The notes: generated from the sequence alone by a model not told the origin. Counted from the stretch's first letter, positions 8,185 through 17,324 are shown. The stretch is 64,000 nt of DNA from Parapedobacter sp. SGR-10 (GCF_011030405.1 NZ_JAAJTJ010000014.1:36727-100726), one strand, 5' to 3'. Translations and numbers: made by a program.

Positions 8185-9810
8185 ATGCTTCACAAAGCAA
8201 CTTTTAGCCTTATTATTACACTATCTGTGGGCATTCCCCTGTTTGGACAGATAAAGAATCAGACGTATTCTTATCAGCATTACCAGAAATACAACGATCT
8301 GCTATATAGCCCGGATACCCGCTTTCATACTTCTTCAAAACCATTTTTATTCAAAGGAGAACTTTTGTCGCGCTTTGATTCCTTGCATACGACAAATGCG
8401 GTAGACTCCCGAAATTGGTTTATGCGCAAGATCTTCAATGAGCATTTGGTAGAGGTGGAAAAAGAGGATCATACGTTTTATCTGGATTTTTTGCCCGACT
8501 TTGTTATTGGTGCTGATCTGATCGATTCGGAAAGAAAGAGTACATGGCTCAATACCAGAGGTGTACAGGCAGGTCTGACCATCAAGGATAAATTTACATT
8601 TTACACCAATTTTTTTGAAAATCAGGCTGTTTTTCCGCGTTATCTTGATGCATACATCACAGAGAATAAGGTCGTGCCGGGGCAAGGTACGGTAGAGAAT
8701 CTGGCAGGAGGAAAAAAAGACTGGATGTATGCTACGGCAAGTCTAACGTATAGTTTTAGTGATTATTTTCAAGCCACCTTGGCCTATGACAAAAACCATA
8801 TCGGGGATGGTTATCGCTCGGTTCTGTTGTCGGATCTATCATCCAATTATACGCATCTGAAAATCACGGGCAATATCGGTAATGTGCAGTACACTTCGAT
8901 ATGGGCATATATGCTGGATCAGAAGAATCCTAGGGTGGACGAGAATCTGGAGAGCGGGCGATACGGCGACGGGATCAAATGGGGAGCTTTTCAATACCTG
9001 GACTACAATGCGACGAACAGATTGTCCATAGGCTTTTTTCAAGCCGTAATATGGGCAAATAAGAACCAAGCGGGCTACCGGAACTTTGATTTCAATTACA
9101 GTAATCCGGCTATATTTTTGCGTCCGGTGGAGTCTAACAATTCGTCTTCTCCCGACAAGATGTTTTTAGGTTTGAATGCAAAATATAAGGCCCTGCGCAA
9201 TGTAACGGCTTATGGACAGTTTTTGCTGGGTGAATTTACAGCAAAGGAATTTTTTGCCAACAGAGGGTATGTGCACAACAAATGGGGGGCACAGCTGGGG
9301 CTGAAAGGTTATGACGCCTTTGGGGTCAAGAACCTAAACTTCTTGGGCGAGTACAACTTGGTGCGGCCTTATACCTACCAACATTTTACCTCTATTTCAA
9401 ACTACAGCAACTATGGCGAACCATTGGCGCATCCCCTAGGAGCTAATTTCAGAGAAATGCTGGGTATCGCTAACTACTCCTGGAATCGGTTCGACTTTTC
9501 TATACAAGGGACATTGAGCAGATTCGGAACTGATCCAGTAGGAGTGGATATGAATATGGGAGGAAATATTTTTAAGTCCTATCGCACAGCCCCCGAAACG
9601 TACGGTAACAAAATAGGGCAGGGCATCAGAAATACGATGTACTATGCGGATGCCCGGGCGGCTTATGTGCTTAACCCCCAGTATAATCTGCGGCTTGAAC
9701 TCGGCTATACCCAACGTTATCAGCGTATAGAGGAACAACCTGCCCAAAAATCAGGACTGATTACTTTCGGGTTGCGGTCTACTTTTAGAAATTTTTACGG
9801 GGATTTTTAA
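8185..9810 (+). CDS. Outer-membrane beta-barrel protein, RemB/Wzi-like
   Basis: A 541-residue protein with a Sec signal (about residues 1-21, ending LFGQ). It is rich in alternating aromatic strands (GVQAGLTIKDKFTFYTNFFEN; TASLTYSFSDYFQATLAYDKN) and ends in a C-terminal aromatic strand (RNFYGDF), as outer-membrane barrels do. The N-terminal signature of the form SPDTRFHTSSKPF resembles proteins annotated as gliding-motility RemB or capsule-assembly Wzi-like in Bacteroidota. That family assignment rests on memory of the pattern, so it is moderate. An exact TATCTTTG -7-like box lies at 8117-8124 but lacks a -33 partner. It may help anchor surface polysaccharide or adhesins. Confidence 0.55.
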   Translation: MLHKATFSLIITLSVGIPLFGQIKNQTYSYQHYQKYNDLLYSPDTRFHTSSKPFLFKGELLSRFDSLHTTNAVDSRNWFMRKIFNEHLVEVEKEDHTFYLDFLPDFVIGADLIDSERKSTWLNTRGVQAGLTIKDKFTFYTNFFENQAVFPRYLDAYITENKVVPGQGTVENLAGGKKDWMYATASLTYSFSDYFQATLAYDKNHIGDGYRSVLLSDLSSNYTHLKITGNIGNVQYTSIWAYMLDQKNPRVDENLESGRYGDGIKWGAFQYLDYNATNRLSIGFFQAVIWANKNQAGYRNFDFNYSNPAIFLRPVESNNSSSPDKMFLGLNAKYKALRNVTAYGQFLLGEFTAKEFFANRGYVHNKWGAQLGLKGYDAFGVKNLNFLGEYNLVRPYTYQHFTSISNYSNYGEPLAHPLGANFREMLGIANYSWNRFDFSIQGTLSRFGTDPVGVDMNMGGNIFKSYRTAPETYGNKIGQGIRNTMYYADARAAYVLNPQYNLRLELGYTQRYQRIEEQPAQKSGLITFGLRSTFRNFYGDF

Positions 9811-9847
9811 GATTAGCGGAGAAAAGGTTATCTTGCGTTTTTTTAGG

Positions 9848-10267
9848 ATGAAAAAAATATTAATATTAAACGGGCCGAATCTCAATCTCTTGGGTGTGAG
9901 AGAGAAGAGTATCTACGGAGATCAATCTTTCGAACAATATTTTGAAGATCTCAAAGCGAGATATGCCATTGTAGAATTATACTATTTCCAAAGCAATAGT
10001 GAGGGAGCTATCATAGACAAGTTGCATGAAGTGGGCTTTGACTACGATGGGATCGTTTTGAATGCAGGTGCTTACACACATACGTCTATCGCTATTGCAG
10101 ATGCCATAGCCGCGATCAAAACACCTGTAGTGGAAGTGCATATTTCCAATGTACATCAGCGGGAGAATTTTAGGCATCATTCGTACCTGTCCAAAAACTG
10201 TAAGGGTGTGATCCTTGGGTTTGGTTTGGATGGTTATCGATTAGGGATAGAGGGTTTGTTGGCTTAG
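9848..10267 (+). CDS. aroQ: 3-dehydroquinate dehydratase, type II
   Basis: A 139-residue enzyme converting 3-dehydroquinate to 3-dehydroshikimate in the shikimate pathway. The start at 9848 gives MKKILILNGPNLNLLG, the hallmark N-terminus. Catalytic Tyr23 lies in the lid (EKSIYGDQ). NSEGAIID, LNAGAYTHTSIAI and the catalytic-His motif VEVHISNVHQRE follow in the right order. Length is normal for the dodecameric type II enzyme. An in-frame ATG 15 bases upstream would add five residues but breaks the conserved start. The gene is convergent with the transporter gene downstream, with 13 bases between stops. Confidence 0.95.
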   Translation: MKKILILNGPNLNLLGVREKSIYGDQSFEQYFEDLKARYAIVELYYFQSNSEGAIIDKLHEVGFDYDGIVLNAGAYTHTSIAIADAIAAIKTPVVEVHISNVHQRENFRHHSYLSKNCKGVILGFGLDGYRLGIEGLLA

Positions 10268-10280
10268 CAATAAATAAAAG

Positions 10281-11471
10281 CTAGTTCGATACCTTCACTG
10301 TGAAAGCTACAAAGATGTGCAATACCAATGCGACCACAGCACAGCCTGCCATGACAGCAGCCATAGGCATGGCTGTATTGTTGTGCAGATAGCTGACCAA
10401 TGCCGATGTCAAAGCTCCCATTCCCATCTGTATACAGCCTAGCAAGGCAGAGGCACTTCCGGCCAGAGCTTTAAATGGTGATAAAGCTAAGGCTGATGTA
10501 TTGGGAAAGATAAATCCATGCGCCATCAGATAAAAGAATATTAAAGTCAACAATACTGTAAAAGATAAGGTATTCGTGACCAGAGATACGATCATGAGGA
10601 GACCGATAAAAGATTGCCCTATATTAGCGATTCGGCTGATTTGTACACTGTTCCATCTTTTGAGCAGCCAACGGTTGATTTGGGTAGCGACAATCATGGC
10701 CGACGCGACAAAAGCAAATGCCAGACCATATTCACTTTGGCTCAATCCATAATACTGCTGCATGACGAAGGAAGAACCGGCCAGATAAGCATATAATCCT
10801 GCGGAAGCGATCGAACCAACCAGGCAGTAGGATATAAATATTTTGTTGGTCAATACTTCCCTGAACTTGTTTACAACTTGTTTGGGAGCGAGGGATAAGG
10901 ATCGGTCTCCGGCATAGGATTCAGGTAGAAAAAACTTGGTACACAGTAATATCACGACGGATATGGCAAATAATATGATAAAAATGTAGTGCCAATCGGC
11001 ATGTCTTAATAGGAAAGCTCCCGCACTAGGGGCAAGAATAGGCGAAATGGCAATGACAAGCATCAGCAGACTGAATACCCTGGCTGCTTCACGGCTCTCG
11101 TAATAATCCTGCACCATTGCCCGCGCCGCTACCATACCTGCGCAACTACCCAAGGCTTGCAGAAAGCGAAGGTAAATCAAGTGATCCACATGATGGGCAA
11201 ATACGCATAGGATAGAGGCCAATGCATAAATGATCAGGCCGATCATCAAAGGCTTCTTGCGCCCGAATTTGTCCAATAGAGGCCCGTAGATCATCTGGCC
11301 AATAGCAATACCTACAAAATAACTCGTGAGCGACAATTGTACCTTGTCGACCGAAGTATTGAAATCTGTCGCGATGGTATCGAATGCGGGGAGGTACATA
11401 TCTATAGAAAAAGGTCCTATAGCGGAAAGTAACCCTAGAATCAGCAATGTAATGTTTTTGTTGGCTTTCAT
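10281..11471 (-). CDS. MFS multidrug transporter, Bcr/CflA family
   Basis: About 396 residues from the ATG at 11471 (MKANKNITLLILGLLSAIGPF), with 12 predicted membrane helices. The family signature SIDMYLPAFDTIATDF in the first loop and the cytoplasmic GPLLDKFGRKKPLMIG motif (DHA1-type motif A) are clear. It should export drugs or small metabolites by proton antiport. The extra upstream Met codon at 11507 is rejected because it lies inside the palindromic terminator between this gene and lgt. The gene follows lgt on the same strand but is probably separated from it by that terminator. Confidence 0.88.
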   Translation of the reverse strand: MKANKNITLLILGLLSAIGPFSIDMYLPAFDTIATDFNTSVDKVQLSLTSYFVGIAIGQMIYGPLLDKFGRKKPLMIGLIIYALASILCVFAHHVDHLIYLRFLQALGSCAGMVAARAMVQDYYESREAARVFSLLMLVIAISPILAPSAGAFLLRHADWHYIFIILFAISVVILLCTKFFLPESYAGDRSLSLAPKQVVNKFREVLTNKIFISYCLVGSIASAGLYAYLAGSSFVMQQYYGLSQSEYGLAFAFVASAMIVATQINRWLLKRWNSVQISRIANIGQSFIGLLMIVSLVTNTLSFTVLLTLIFFYLMAHGFIFPNTSALALSPFKALAGSASALLGCIQMGMGALTSALVSYLHNNTAMPMAAVMAGCAVVALVLHIFVAFTVKVSN

Positions 11472-11488
11472 GGAAGATATATAAAAAA

Positions 11489-11516
11489 GTAGAGACGTTG
11501 CATGCAACGTCTCTAC
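11489..11516 (-). repeat. 28-bp perfect palindrome acting as lgt terminator
   Basis: Self-complementary 28 bases with arms GTAGAGACGTTGCA / TGCAACGTCTCTAC, starting one base past the lgt stop and followed on the minus strand by six T. It looks like a Rho-independent terminator. The outer nine bases of each arm (GTAGAGACG...CGTCTCTAC) recur in another 28-bp palindrome at 52035-52062 with a different core, so it also belongs to an interspersed repeat family. Confidence 0.8.
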
Positions 11517-11517
11517 C

Positions 11518-12363
11518 TTATTTTTTGACTGGAGCGGTTGCTGTATTTTTCGGTTTTCGAAACACCAAATAGATACCGGCTAAAATAAAGGGTACACTTA
11601 GCAGCTGCCCCATATTGATGAGCATGTTGTCTTCGAAAGCTTCTTGGTTTTCTTTGAAAAACTCAACGATAAAACGGATACCGAACAAACCTATTAGGAA
11701 GATGCCGAACAACAGGCCCGGTTTTGGGTTTTGATTTTTGCGGTACAGTATCCACAGGATAACAAACAAGATCACATATCCCACAGCTTCGTAAAGCTGG
11801 CCTGGGTGACGAGGAAGCTGATCTTCTTTTGTAAAGACGACTGCCCAAGGTAGATTGGGATCCGCTACTTTTCCGATAATTTCCGAATTGAAAAAGTTCC
11901 CTAGGCGCACAAAGGCTCCGGCAAGGGGAACGACCAGGATCAGCCTGTCCGTGATCCATAAAAAGTTTGTTTTCGTCTTTTTGGAATACAAATAGAGGCC
12001 GACTAGCAGACCTATTGCTGCGCCATGAGAGGCCAATCCCATAAATCCGGTTAATTTCCATTCACCGTTGACCTGTCGAAAAGGCAAGATCATTTCTAAG
12101 GGATGTTTGATGTAATAATCAAACTCATAAAAAAGACAATGTCCCAAACGTGCACCGATCAATGTCCCCAGAAACATATAGATGCTGAATTTGTCAAGGT
12201 CTTCTTGTGTCTTGCCTTCCCGTATGAATACTTTCAGCATCAAATAATACGATACGGCAAAGGCGATGAGCCAACAGAGTGAGTAATATCTTACAGCAAA
12301 GGAACCGATGGAAAAAAGCTCTTCCTTACCGTCCCAATGAATTGCTTGAAGTATAAAATCCAT
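11518..12363 (-). CDS. lgt: Prolipoprotein diacylglyceryl transferase
   Basis: A 281-residue inner-membrane enzyme that transfers diacylglycerol from phosphatidylglycerol to the lipobox cysteine, the first step of lipoprotein maturation. About seven membrane helices are visible. Conserved motifs appear in order: GTLIGARLGHCLFYE, the Lgt signature around GAFVRLGNFFNSEIIG, RHPGQLYEAVG, and a C-terminal GIRFIVEFFKENQ. It is directly relevant to the many lipoproteins encoded in this window. A terminator palindrome follows immediately. Confidence 0.95.
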   Translation of the reverse strand: MDFILQAIHWDGKEELFSIGSFAVRYYSLCWLIAFAVSYYLMLKVFIREGKTQEDLDKFSIYMFLGTLIGARLGHCLFYEFDYYIKHPLEMILPFRQVNGEWKLTGFMGLASHGAAIGLLVGLYLYSKKTKTNFLWITDRLILVVPLAGAFVRLGNFFNSEIIGKVADPNLPWAVVFTKEDQLPRHPGQLYEAVGYVILFVILWILYRKNQNPKPGLLFGIFLIGLFGIRFIVEFFKENQEAFEDNMLINMGQLLSVPFILAGIYLVFRKPKNTATAPVKK

Positions 12364-12711
12364 AGAATTTGTTTTGAGGTGTAAACTTAGATAAATTCCT
12401 TTTTATATGCAATATAATTACGTTGTATATAAAAAGAAGTTATCGATCTCTCCTCTGCCTTTGAAAGCTTGTTTTATAGAGGAAATATAAGGTTATAATT
12501 AAAAAGTAAAAATTAAAAAATGTAAATCTTAGGCTGGCGCAAGCGTCCGCTTGTGACTTTTTGGGCACACGAAAGGATTATCTATGATGAGCTCGCTCCG
12601 CTCGGCTCGTGCGCCATGCCATGTCCGCCTGTGGACCAAAAATCTCTCACGATAGCAGAATAATTTTTGGAATAGAACAATTATTTTTAATTTGTCAAAA
12701 AGTACAAGAAT
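12364..12711. other. Intergenic region with REP-like hairpins
   Basis: 348 bases without a gene. At 12400-12440 there is an imperfect AT-rich dyad (tttttatat... ...atataaaaag) upstream of lgt that could hold its promoter. At about 12530-12570 the segment ctggcgcaagcg / cgcttgtg forms a hairpin of a repeat seen again at about 37003-37035. A second GC-rich inverted segment (gagctcgctccgctcggctcg) lies at about 12590-12610. No exact -7 box was found before the M42 peptidase gene. Confidence 0.5.
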
Positions 12712-13827
12712 ATGGCAAAAAAGAGCAGTAAGGAAAAAATAATTAAACCGGTAGTGACCGCAAAATCATTAACTTTTTTTGAAAAATATATCAACAATCC
12801 TTCACCTACAGGTTTTGAGTGGCAAGGGCAGCGTCTATGGCTGGACTATCTGCAACCTTATGTAGACGATACCTACATCGATACGTATGGTACAGCTGTC
12901 GGAATCGTCAACCCCAAGGCAGCGTACAAGGTCGTGATCGAAGCACATGCAGACGAGATCTCTTGGTTTGTCAATTACATTACCAAAGATGGCTTGATCT
13001 ATGTCGTACGCAATGGAGGTTCGGATCATCAGATTGCACCTTCCAAGCGTGTGAATATCCATACGGACAAAGGAATTGTCAAGGCTGTGTTCGGATGGCC
13101 TGCTATCCACACCCGATCGGGCGAAAAGGAAGAGGTTCCTACCTTAAAAAACATATTTCTGGATTGTGGTTGCACTTCAAAGGAAGAAGTAGAGGAATTG
13201 GGTATACACGTCGGATCGGTGGTGACGTATGAGGACGAGTTTATGGTATTGAACGATCGTTATTATGTGGGTCGTGCATTGGACAACAGGGCAGGAGGGT
13301 TTATGATCGCTGAGGTGGCTCGACTGTTGAAGGAGAATAAGAAAAAAATACCTTTTGGGCTTTACATCGTCAATTCGGTGCAGGAAGAGATCGGTCTGCG
13401 TGGTGCGGAAATGATTGCCAATCACATCAAACCTAATGTGGCTATTGTGACCGATGTAACGCACGATACGCAAACTCCGATGATCAACAAAGTAACGCAA
13501 GGTGACCTAGCCTGTGGCAAAGGCCCGGTTGTCTCTTATGCACCTGCCGTACAGATTAACCTCAATAGACAACTGATAGCGGTTGCTGAGAAAAACAATA
13601 TTCCGATACAACGGCAGGCCTGTTCGCGCTTTACGGGGACAGATACGGATGCTTTTGCGTATTCCAATGGAGGTGTACCATCGGCATTGATCTCTCTACC
13701 GTTACGCTATATGCATACCACTGTGGAGATGATCCACAAAGAGGATGTAGACAATGTCATCCGATTGATTTATGAGATGATATTATCTATACAGGATGGG
13801 CAGGACTTTAGGACGTTTAGTAAATAG
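12712..13827 (+). CDS. M42-family metal aminopeptidase
   Basis: A 371-residue cytoplasmic dinuclear metallopeptidase of the FrvX / glutamyl aminopeptidase (M42) type, processing peptide N-termini. Expected metal ligands and acids are in order: EAHADEIS (His and Asp), GRALDNRAGG (bridging Asp), VQEEIGLRG (catalytic Glu pair), TDVTHDTQT (Asp) and LRYMHTTVEM (last His). There is no signal peptide. The Lys-rich start MAKKSSKEK is unusual but in frame and the only good start. It is followed after 80 bases by the DUF3467 gene. Confidence 0.9.
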   Translation: MAKKSSKEKIIKPVVTAKSLTFFEKYINNPSPTGFEWQGQRLWLDYLQPYVDDTYIDTYGTAVGIVNPKAAYKVVIEAHADEISWFVNYITKDGLIYVVRNGGSDHQIAPSKRVNIHTDKGIVKAVFGWPAIHTRSGEKEEVPTLKNIFLDCGCTSKEEVEELGIHVGSVVTYEDEFMVLNDRYYVGRALDNRAGGFMIAEVARLLKENKKKIPFGLYIVNSVQEEIGLRGAEMIANHIKPNVAIVTDVTHDTQTPMINKVTQGDLACGKGPVVSYAPAVQINLNRQLIAVAEKNNIPIQRQACSRFTGTDTDAFAYSNGGVPSALISLPLRYMHTTVEMIHKEDVDNVIRLIYEMILSIQDGQDFRTFSK

Positions 13828-13907
13828 GATAATTTGAAAATGTGAGGATGTAGGAATTTGAAGATGTTTAAAATTTCTGACCACTTATCACTGATAACTA
13901 AAAAACA

Positions 13908-14228
13908 ATGAACAATAATCAAAATAACCCCGAAAATCAAGAATTGAGCATAGAGTTGAGTGAAGATATCGCCGAAGGTATTTATTCCAACTTGGCTATC
14001 ATCACCCACTCCAATACGGAGTTTGTCCTGGATTTTATCCGTATTATGCCAGGCGTTCCAAAAGCAAAGGTTAAATCTAGGATTGTCTTGACACCTGAAC
14101 ATGCCAAGCGCTTATTAGGTGCTTTGCAGGACAATATCAGCCGGTTTGAAAATCAGCACGGGTCTATCGTGACCTCCAAGGATATTCCCTTTCCATTGAA
14201 TTTTGGTGGGCCAACAGGAGAAGCGTAG
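13908..14228 (+). CDS. DUF3467 domain protein
   Basis: A 106-residue cytoplasmic protein of the conserved bacterial family DUF3467. The core runs about residues 14-85: SEDIAEGIYSNLAIITHSNTEF, FIRIMPGVPKAKVKSRIVLTPEHAKRLL, ALQDNISRFENQHG. Function is not established. In Bacteroidota it often travels near transcription or housekeeping genes. The start follows an AT-rich, repeat-like spacer (13828-13907, containing ggatgtaggaatttgaagatg, a motif repeated at about 36957-36980). Confidence 0.88.
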   Translation: MNNNQNNPENQELSIELSEDIAEGIYSNLAIITHSNTEFVLDFIRIMPGVPKAKVKSRIVLTPEHAKRLLGALQDNISRFENQHGSIVTSKDIPFPLNFGGPTGEA

Positions 14229-14236
14229 GTTATCTA

Positions 14237-14268
14237 TTGTAAGGGCAAAAAATCTTTTGCCCTTACAA
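14237..14268. terminator. Inverted repeat between convergent DUF3467 and asnA genes
   Basis: Perfect stem TTGTAAGGGCAAAA (14237-14250) / TTTTGCCCTTACAA (14255-14268) with loop AATC, placed between convergent genes. The asnA stop codon lies inside the arm. Position suggests a bidirectional terminator, but no long T-run follows on either strand. Confidence 0.6.
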
Positions 14269-15267
14269 CAAATAAATATTCTCTTTTTGTAGGTTGGTCT
14301 TTTTGCTTTCGTCCCAAATGCTGACCTGTACCTCACCTATATGGGCCAATTTCAACATAAACATACATACGCGGGATTGTCCGATGCCGCCCCCAATAGA
14401 TTGTGGGAGTTCATTGCTTAGCAACATCTGATGAAAAGCCAACTGAGTGCGTTCAGGGCAATGGCGGATGTCCAATTGTCTTAGGAGAGCTTCCTTGTCG
14501 ACGCGTATCCCCATAGAGGACAGTTCAAAGGCAGCATTCAATACCGGATTCCAGACCAATATATCTCCATTAAGCCCCTTGTATCCAGCTTCGTTTTCTG
14601 TGCTCCAATCGTCGTAGTCTGCTGCACGACCATCATGGATAAAACCATTGGAAAGCTCACCTCCAATGCCGTACAGGAATACAGCACCATACGCTTTGGC
14701 TATGGCATTTTCACGTTCCTTGGGTGTGCTGTTAGGGTATCTCTGCAACAATTCTTCCGAAGAAATAAAAGTAATCTGAGATGGCAATACGGCTTTTCTA
14801 TCCGGATACTGCTGTTCTACTTCTTTCTCAGTTTCGACCAATACATTATATATATGGTTTACTGTTTCTTTCAGATAGCTTAATGATCTTTGTGCAGGGG
14901 CGATGACTTTTTCCCAATCCCACTGATCAACGTAGATGGAGTGAATGGGAGAGTAATCTTCATCAGGTCTCAATGCCCTCATATCGGTCACGATACCTTC
15001 TCCTTCTTCGAGTTCCAATTCTTTGAGCCGTACACGTTTCCATTTAGCCAATGAATGTACGACCACGGCTCGCTGTTCGTCCAATGACTTGATAGGGAAA
15101 GCTACAGGACGTTCTATTCCGTTTAGATCATCGTTTATTCCCGTTCCGTCCAATACGACGAGTGGAGAGGATACAGGTATCAGGTTGAGGGCTTGTTTCA
15201 GTTTAGTCGAAAAAGTGTCCTTAACAAACGTAATGGCTTGTTCTCGTTTCAATAAGTTGCGTCCCAT
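14263..15267 (-). CDS. asnA: Aspartate-ammonia ligase (asparagine synthetase A)
   Basis: A 334-residue enzyme that makes asparagine from aspartate, ammonia and ATP, using a class-II aminoacyl-tRNA-synthetase-like fold. Recognisable segments: LKREQAITFVKDTFSTKL at the N-terminus, RVSSPLVV-type sheet (LIPVSSPLVVLDGTGINDDLNG), EQRAVVVHSLAKWKR, DMRALRPDEDYSPIHSIYVDQWDWEKVI, and the C-terminal GGGIGQSRVCMFML motif 3. Length matches E. coli AsnA (330). A Bacteroidota promoter lies about 70 bases upstream. Confidence 0.95.
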   Translation of the reverse strand: MGRNLLKREQAITFVKDTFSTKLKQALNLIPVSSPLVVLDGTGINDDLNGIERPVAFPIKSLDEQRAVVVHSLAKWKRVRLKELELEEGEGIVTDMRALRPDEDYSPIHSIYVDQWDWEKVIAPAQRSLSYLKETVNHIYNVLVETEKEVEQQYPDRKAVLPSQITFISSEELLQRYPNSTPKERENAIAKAYGAVFLYGIGGELSNGFIHDGRAADYDDWSTENEAGYKGLNGDILVWNPVLNAAFELSSMGIRVDKEALLRQLDIRHCPERTQLAFHQMLLSNELPQSIGGGIGQSRVCMFMLKLAHIGEVQVSIWDESKKTNLQKENIYLL

Positions 15268-15337
15268 GTAATTTCCTCAAATTAAGCTTATATACTTTAT
15301 TGATTGGCGCTGCTGTAAAATTTGTAAAATATTTCTG

Positions 15338-15368
15338 CAAATGTAGTCAAAATGACAATGAAAACGAA
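15338..15368 (-). promoter_or_regulatory. Promoter of asnA
   Basis: Minus strand TTCG (15368-15365), 19 bases, then TACATTTG (15345-15338), an exact TAnnTTTG -7 box with a one-mismatch -33 box. This leaves a 5' leader of about 65 bases before the asnA ATG at 15267. Confidence 0.55.
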
Positions 15369-15403
15369 TTATTGACGGGATATTTGAAAAATAAAATGGA
15401 ATG

Positions 15404-15446
15404 GCCTGATAGCATGCAGATTTCATAAATCTACCCGCTATCAGGC
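15404..15446 (-). terminator. Terminator of the IscA-type gene
   Basis: Stem GCCTGATAGC (15404-15413) / GCTATCAGGC (15437-15446) enclosing a nested short hairpin (AGATTT/AAATCT). The minus strand continues into a T-rich tract (CCATTTTATTTTTC). It lies ten bases past the end of the gene. Confidence 0.75.
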
Positions 15447-15455
15447 GAGGTATTT

Positions 15456-15782
15456 TTATACCGAAAAACTCTCCCCACAGGCACAGGTACGGGAGGCATT
15501 GGGATTGTGGAATTCAAAACCTTTACCGTTCAGTCCGTCCGAATAGTCCAGCTCTGTACCGGCCAGATACAAGTATGATTTGATGTCAAGACATATCTTG
15601 ATACCCTTGTCCTCAGAGAACTGATCTCCTTTCTTTTCTTCGTTGTCGAACTGCAACCTATAGGACAGACCGGAGCAACCACCGCTTTCTACGGCAACCC
15701 TTACGAAGTAAGTATTGTCATATTGCTCATTTTGCATGATCTGTAGGATACGTTCCTTTGCTTTATCTGTGATGGTTACCAT
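15456..15782 (-). CDS. A-type iron-sulfur cluster carrier (IscA/SufA/ErpA family)
   Basis: A 108-residue HesB-like scaffold or carrier that hands Fe-S clusters to apo-proteins. The three conserved cysteines are present: Cys36 in ESGGCSGLSY, and Cys100 and Cys102 in the C-terminal RTCACGESF. Length is standard. It lies on the same strand downstream of a cysteine desulfurase gene but 287 bases away, so co-transcription is uncertain. The paralogue name cannot be fixed from sequence alone. Confidence 0.92.
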   Translation of the reverse strand: MVTITDKAKERILQIMQNEQYDNTYFVRVAVESGGCSGLSYRLQFDNEEKKGDQFSEDKGIKICLDIKSYLYLAGTELDYSDGLNGKGFEFHNPNASRTCACGESFSV

Positions 15783-16069
15783 ACTTTATACCTTAACAAT
15801 TATTATACAAATTTCGGAATAATACTTTGAAAGTAGTGTAAGCCGTATGTAATAAATCTTTTGACTTTGTACGAGATGAGAAACATGATCTGTACTAAAT
15901 TTTGTTTTCGCATAACCTTTGGTACCGAATACTTGTTATGAAATGTCCATGATTGCAAAACACAAACACGAATGAAAATAATCTGGACATTCCATATGGC
16001 CTTTAAAGAACAAATTATTTACATATGAAAAACATATGACATCCCGATTCTGCAATACCTAAAAAGGCT

Positions 16070-17239
16070 TTACTCTAGTAACCCTGCTTTGTACATTTGC
16101 CAGATGGGAGATTGCGATCTGATCTTGAGTACCGTTTCCTTTACGTCATTTATGACCTGCTCTATTTCTTCTTGGGTATTGTATTTTGAAAAGCTAAAAC
16201 GTAGGCTACAAAAGGCATCTTCGTCCGATAGGCCCATGGCTTTCAGTACGTGTGAAGGATCGCGGTCACCAGACACGCAGGCCGAACCTGAAGATATAGC
16301 AACATGGGACAGTTTGGTCATCAGCTCTGCGGAGCGGACATGTCTGAACAATACATTGCTTGTGTTGTACAAGCGTGGAGAGGTGGTTGCATGGATATGT
16401 ACCTCTTCGATATCCCGAAGGATAGACTGCTCAAAGAAATCTCTCAACGATCGTATTCTCTCATTTTCACCTGAAGCAGAGGCTGCGGCTTTGCCCAATC
16501 CGACTATATTGGCGACAGGATAGGTTCCGCCACGCAGCCCATGCTCCTGTTTTCCGCCGTGCAATAGTGGACTGATCTGTATGGGTTTGCTTTTTCGGCG
16601 GACATAGAGCGCGCCTATTCCTTTGGGACCGTGAAATTTGTGGGCGCTCAGACAGAGGATGTCGATCGGGCAAAGGGAGAGGTCCAGGGAGGCTTTGCCT
16701 ACATATTGTGTAGCATCGCAAAAGAAAAGGACGTCTTTTTCCTGACAGATATGAGCGATTTGCTCGATCGGGAATAATACGCCCGTTTCGTTGTTTGCGG
16801 CCATCAATGTGACCAATATGGTGTCCGGTCGGATAGCTAGAGACAGCTCATTCGGGTTTATTTGCCCATTGTCACCTACGGGAAGGTAGGTGATGTCTGC
16901 TCCTTGACGTTCCAGGTATTCGCAGGTATTCAATACGGCTTTGTGTTCGGTCTGGCAGGTAATGATGTGTTTGCCTTTGATCCGGTATCGCTCATAGATA
17001 CCTTTGATGACCATATTGATGGCTTCCGTAGATCCACTTGTGAAGATGATTTCGTTGTCTTGTACTTGCAACAGCTGTGCCACTTGATAACGGGCCTTTT
17101 CGATGGCTTGCTTGGCATTCCTGCCCAATTTGTGCTGTATACTAGAGGCATTGCCGTACTCGTCCCTTAGATAGGGGAGCATAGTTTCCAGTACCTCTTC
17201 GCTCAATCGGGTAGTTGCATTATTGTCCAAGTAAATCAT
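16070..17239 (-). CDS. Cysteine desulfurase (IscS/NifS family)
   Basis: A 389-residue class-V PLP enzyme that takes sulfur from cysteine for Fe-S clusters and thio-modification. MIYLDNNATTRLSEEV is the typical start. FTSGSTEAINMVIKG, CQTEHKAVLN, PLP-binding Lys201 (LSAHKFHGPKGIGAL) and RGGTYPVANIVGLGKA are all present. The sulfur-acceptor loop is ISSGSACVSGDRDPSHVLKAMG with Cys321, an IscS-like (group I) loop. Its 16070-15783 downstream space holds no gene. It is divergent from mscS, with 85 bases between starts. Confidence 0.93.
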   Translation of the reverse strand: MIYLDNNATTRLSEEVLETMLPYLRDEYGNASSIQHKLGRNAKQAIEKARYQVAQLLQVQDNEIIFTSGSTEAINMVIKGIYERYRIKGKHIITCQTEHKAVLNTCEYLERQGADITYLPVGDNGQINPNELSLAIRPDTILVTLMAANNETGVLFPIEQIAHICQEKDVLFFCDATQYVGKASLDLSLCPIDILCLSAHKFHGPKGIGALYVRRKSKPIQISPLLHGGKQEHGLRGGTYPVANIVGLGKAAASASGENERIRSLRDFFEQSILRDIEEVHIHATTSPRLYNTSNVLFRHVRSAELMTKLSHVAISSGSACVSGDRDPSHVLKAMGLSDEDAFCSLRFSFSKYNTQEEIEQVINDVKETVLKIRSQSPIWQMYKAGLLE

Positions 17240-17297
17240 AGGATAAAGTTATTTAAAAAATTGGGTTAATGGAAAGACGATTACAGCAATAATATTA

Positions 17298-17305
17298 TAC
17301 ATTTG
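17298..17305 (+). promoter_or_regulatory. Candidate -7 element upstream of mscS
   Basis: TACATTTG is an exact match to the Bacteroidota -7 consensus, 19 bases before the MscS start codon. No matching -33 TTTG was found at the usual spacing, so confidence is limited. Confidence 0.4.
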
Positions 17306-17324
17306 TGTCTTAAGGTTAGTACTT

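Noticed and set aside
11471..11507. Upstream Met start (11507) for the Bcr/CflA transporter
   Set aside because: It lies inside the palindromic terminator; the ATG at 11471 begins the conserved membrane segment.
15783..16069. Small gene between the IscA-type and IscS-type genes
   Set aside because: Only a 20-codon frame (ATG in gagatgagaaac) is present with no conserved features.
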